Shown one piece after another: positions 7,045 through 8,536 of a stretch of 8,536 bases of DNA (its first letter is position 1; each line of letters begins with the position of its first letter). Under the pieces are notes generated by a model that saw only the letters and a list, made by a program, of their open reading frames with translations, had not been told where the DNA came from and did no database searches. The position numbers and the translations under genes are program-made. Location: positions 1 through 8,536 of the forward strand of contig CANCYO010000095.1 of NCBI GenBank assembly GCA_947382415.1, in the 5' to 3' direction. The stretch comes from an uncultured Lachnospiraceae bacterium (GTDB taxonomy: Bacteria; Bacillota; Clostridia; Lachnospirales; Lachnospiraceae).

Positions 7045-8536
7045 TTATATCTGCTCTTCATTCTGCGGGGCATAAACCGCCGCAAGCCGTTCTGCAACCA
7101 GAAGGCCGTCCATGGCGGCGGAGGTGATCCCGCCCGCATAGCCCGCGCCTTCGCCGCAGGGATAGAGCCCCCGCACCGAAGACTGCAGCGTCTCGTCCCT
7201 GTGGATGCGAAGAGGCGATGACGTCCGGCTCTCCACACCGGAGAGAATAACGTCCGGACTGTCAAAGCCCTGAATCTGCCGTCCAAACCGTTTCATTCCC
7301 TGCACAAAAGCCTGACTGCAGGCCTGCGGCAACAGTCCGCTCAGATCCGCCCAGGCTCCCTGACCCTTATGCTGCGGAAAAACTCTATTGTTTGCATTAT
7401 CCCCTAAAACCAGGCCCGTGTCAACCTCTATCGCGGGAAACAGCTTCTCCTGAGACCGGTTCTGCTCCACACAGGCCCTGAAAATACCGTATCGCTGCAT
7501 GGGAATTTTTCCGCCCGCCAACCGGAATGCACGTTCTTCCAATCTCCTCTGGAATTCCACGCCCGCAAGCGCATCCCCAGAACCGTAATCTGCCGGTGTC
7601 ACCGCCACGATCACCGCCGAGTTGGCATTTGGGCCCTTTCGTCCGCTGTAGCTCATGCCGTTTACGGCAAGCCTTCCCGGTTCCGAGGAAGCGTTGACCA
7701 CATAGCCCCCGGGACACATACAAAACGAATAGACACCCCTGCCGTTCTCAGCCTGGGCTGTCAGTTTATAGGCTGCCGCCCCGTAAGCCCCCGCGTCGGC
7801 TGTCCCATACTGGCTTTTGTTGATGAGCTCCTGAGGATGCTCCACGCGAAGTCCCACGGCAAATGATTTTGCCTCCATGGGAATCCGTTTTCGATATAGC
7901 ATCTCGAATGTGTCCCTGGCGCTGTGTCCCAGAGCCAGCACCAACTGCTCACAGGGCAGAACTGTCTCATGATTGATCTCCACTCCCCGAACTTTACCGT
8001 CCCAGATCTCCACATCCGTCATCTGACTCCCGAAACGCACCTGACCGCCCTGCTCCAGAATCTTCTCCCGCATACGCCTCACCACACGGCACAGCACATC
8101 CGTGCCAAGATGGGGCTTTGCCTCATACAGGATCTCCTCCCTGGCGCCGCAGTCCACAAAGACCTGCAGCACCGCTTTATTGCGGCCGTTTCTGTCCTTC
8201 ACCAATGTATTCAGTTTGCCGTCGGAAAAGGTTCCCGCGCCCCCCTCCCCAAACTGCACATTGGAATCCGGTTCCAGAATACCCGTCTCCCAGAAGCGCT
8301 TCACATCCTGTTCCCGCTCCTCCACACACTTCCCGCGCTCCAGAAGAATGGGACAATATCCGTGCAGCGCCAGAAAATAACCGCAGAACAGACCCGCAGG
8401 CCCCGTGCCCACAATGACGATGGGATGCCGCAGCTTCTCTGTTCCGCTCTCAGGAAAGCGATAAACCTCCGGCTTTGCAGACACTATCTGCACACCGCCC
8501 CCACGCCCCCCAGGCCTTTTCAGAACCTTTTCTTCC
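7045..8536 (-). CDS. FAD-dependent dehydrogenase of the COG2509 type, N-terminus cut by the window edge
   Basis: This is a flavoprotein of a widespread, largely uncharacterised family of FAD-dependent dehydrogenases; substrate and partner are unknown. The frame is open to the right edge, and the GTG at 8493 is probably internal because family members usually carry an extra N-terminal domain of several tens of residues. Counting from that GTG: the dinucleotide-binding motif IVIVGTGPAGLF at 25-36, LERG at 51-54, the family block SNVQFGEGGAGTFSDGKLNT at 77-96, KPHLGTD at 126-132, FCMCPGGYVVNASS at 257-270, the family segment ILSGVESRTSSPLRI at 416-430, and the C-terminal FAD-contacting block GLYPCGEGAGYAGGITSAAM at 442-461. 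A Gly/Arg-rich stretch (RPGGRGGG) lies just before 8493. The region at about 333-377, between an MQRYGIF segment and HKGQ, appears longer than in relatives I recall. No membrane segment is seen. It is the first visible gene of the minus-strand series, 28 bases before lgt. Confidence 0.9.
   Translation of the reverse strand, partial: EEKVLKRPGGRGGGVQIVSAKPEVYRFPESGTEKLRHPIVIVGTGPAGLFCGYFLALHGYCPILLERGKCVEEREQDVKRFWETGILEPDSNVQFGEGGAGTFSDGKLNTLVKDRNGRNKAVLQVFVDCGAREEILYEAKPHLGTDVLCRVVRRMREKILEQGGQVRFGSQMTDVEIWDGKVRGVEINHETVLPCEQLVLALGHSARDTFEMLYRKRIPMEAKSFAVGLRVEHPQELINKSQYGTADAGAYGAAAYKLTAQAENGRGVYSFCMCPGGYVVNASSEPGRLAVNGMSYSGRKGPNANSAVIVAVTPADYGSGDALAGVEFQRRLEERAFRLAGGKIPMQRYGIFRACVEQNRSQEKLFPAIEVDTGLVLGDNANNRVFPQHKGQGAWADLSGLLPQACSQAFVQGMKRFGRQIQGFDSPDVILSGVESRTSSPLRIHRDETLQSSVRGLYPCGEGAGYAGGITSAAMDGLLVAERLAAVYAPQNEEQI

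Noticed and set aside
1..8536. CRISPR array, insertion sequence, tRNA/rRNA, riboswitch, phage or toxin-antitoxin genes
   Set aside because: No regularly spaced repeats, transposase motifs, terminal inverted repeats, tRNA-like cloverleafs or long structured non-coding regions were seen; coding genes fill nearly the whole window.

Overview
The window looks like chromosomal DNA of an anaerobic Clostridia-type Firmicute, probably a member of or close to the Lachnospiraceae. The grounds are the kinds of protein present (a DUF896/YnzC-type small protein, a PUA-less glutamate 5-kinase, a clostridial-type Lgt, a COG2509-type FAD dehydrogenase), the strong AGGAGG/GGGGAG ribosome binding sites, tight gene packing and moderately GC-rich coding sequence. 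The taxonomic call is inference from protein character, not from a search.

Layout. On the plus strand, positions 3-1280 hold the 3' part of a membrane sensor histidine kinase that enters from the left edge. It converges on a long minus-strand series filling the rest of the window. Read in its own direction, from right to left, that series is: an FAD-dependent dehydrogenase whose N-terminus is cut by the right edge (8536-7045), lgt (7016-6240), proB (6256-5387), a DUF896 small protein (5338-5105), a 5-formyltetrahydrofolate cyclo-ligase (5124-4540), proA (4498-3251) and a methyl-accepting chemotaxis protein (3208-1334). All gaps are under 55 bases and two neighbouring pairs overlap. No convincing terminator is visible inside the series, so it reads as one operon, or as an operon with the chemoreceptor at its end possibly having its own promoter. 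The first gene's promoter would lie beyond the right edge.

How the genes fit together. ProB and ProA are the first two enzymes of proline synthesis from glutamate; ProC is not in the window. The two genes are split by the DUF896 gene and the folate-salvage enzyme gene. Lgt lipidates prolipoproteins at the membrane. The dehydrogenase is of unknown substrate. The chemoreceptor and the histidine kinase are sensory proteins; nothing in the sequence shows that either senses proline or another product of the operon.

No mobile element, CRISPR array, RNA gene, phage gene or toxin-antitoxin pair was seen. No stretch over 300 bases lacks a gene. I did not find a convincing undescribed system. The most interesting points are modest: the split proB/proA arrangement, a small imperfect tandem repeat that creates both the overlap and the ribosome binding site at the DUF896/cyclo-ligase junction, an apparent one-heptad shortening of the kinase dimerisation helices, and an apparent extra segment in the FAD dehydrogenase.
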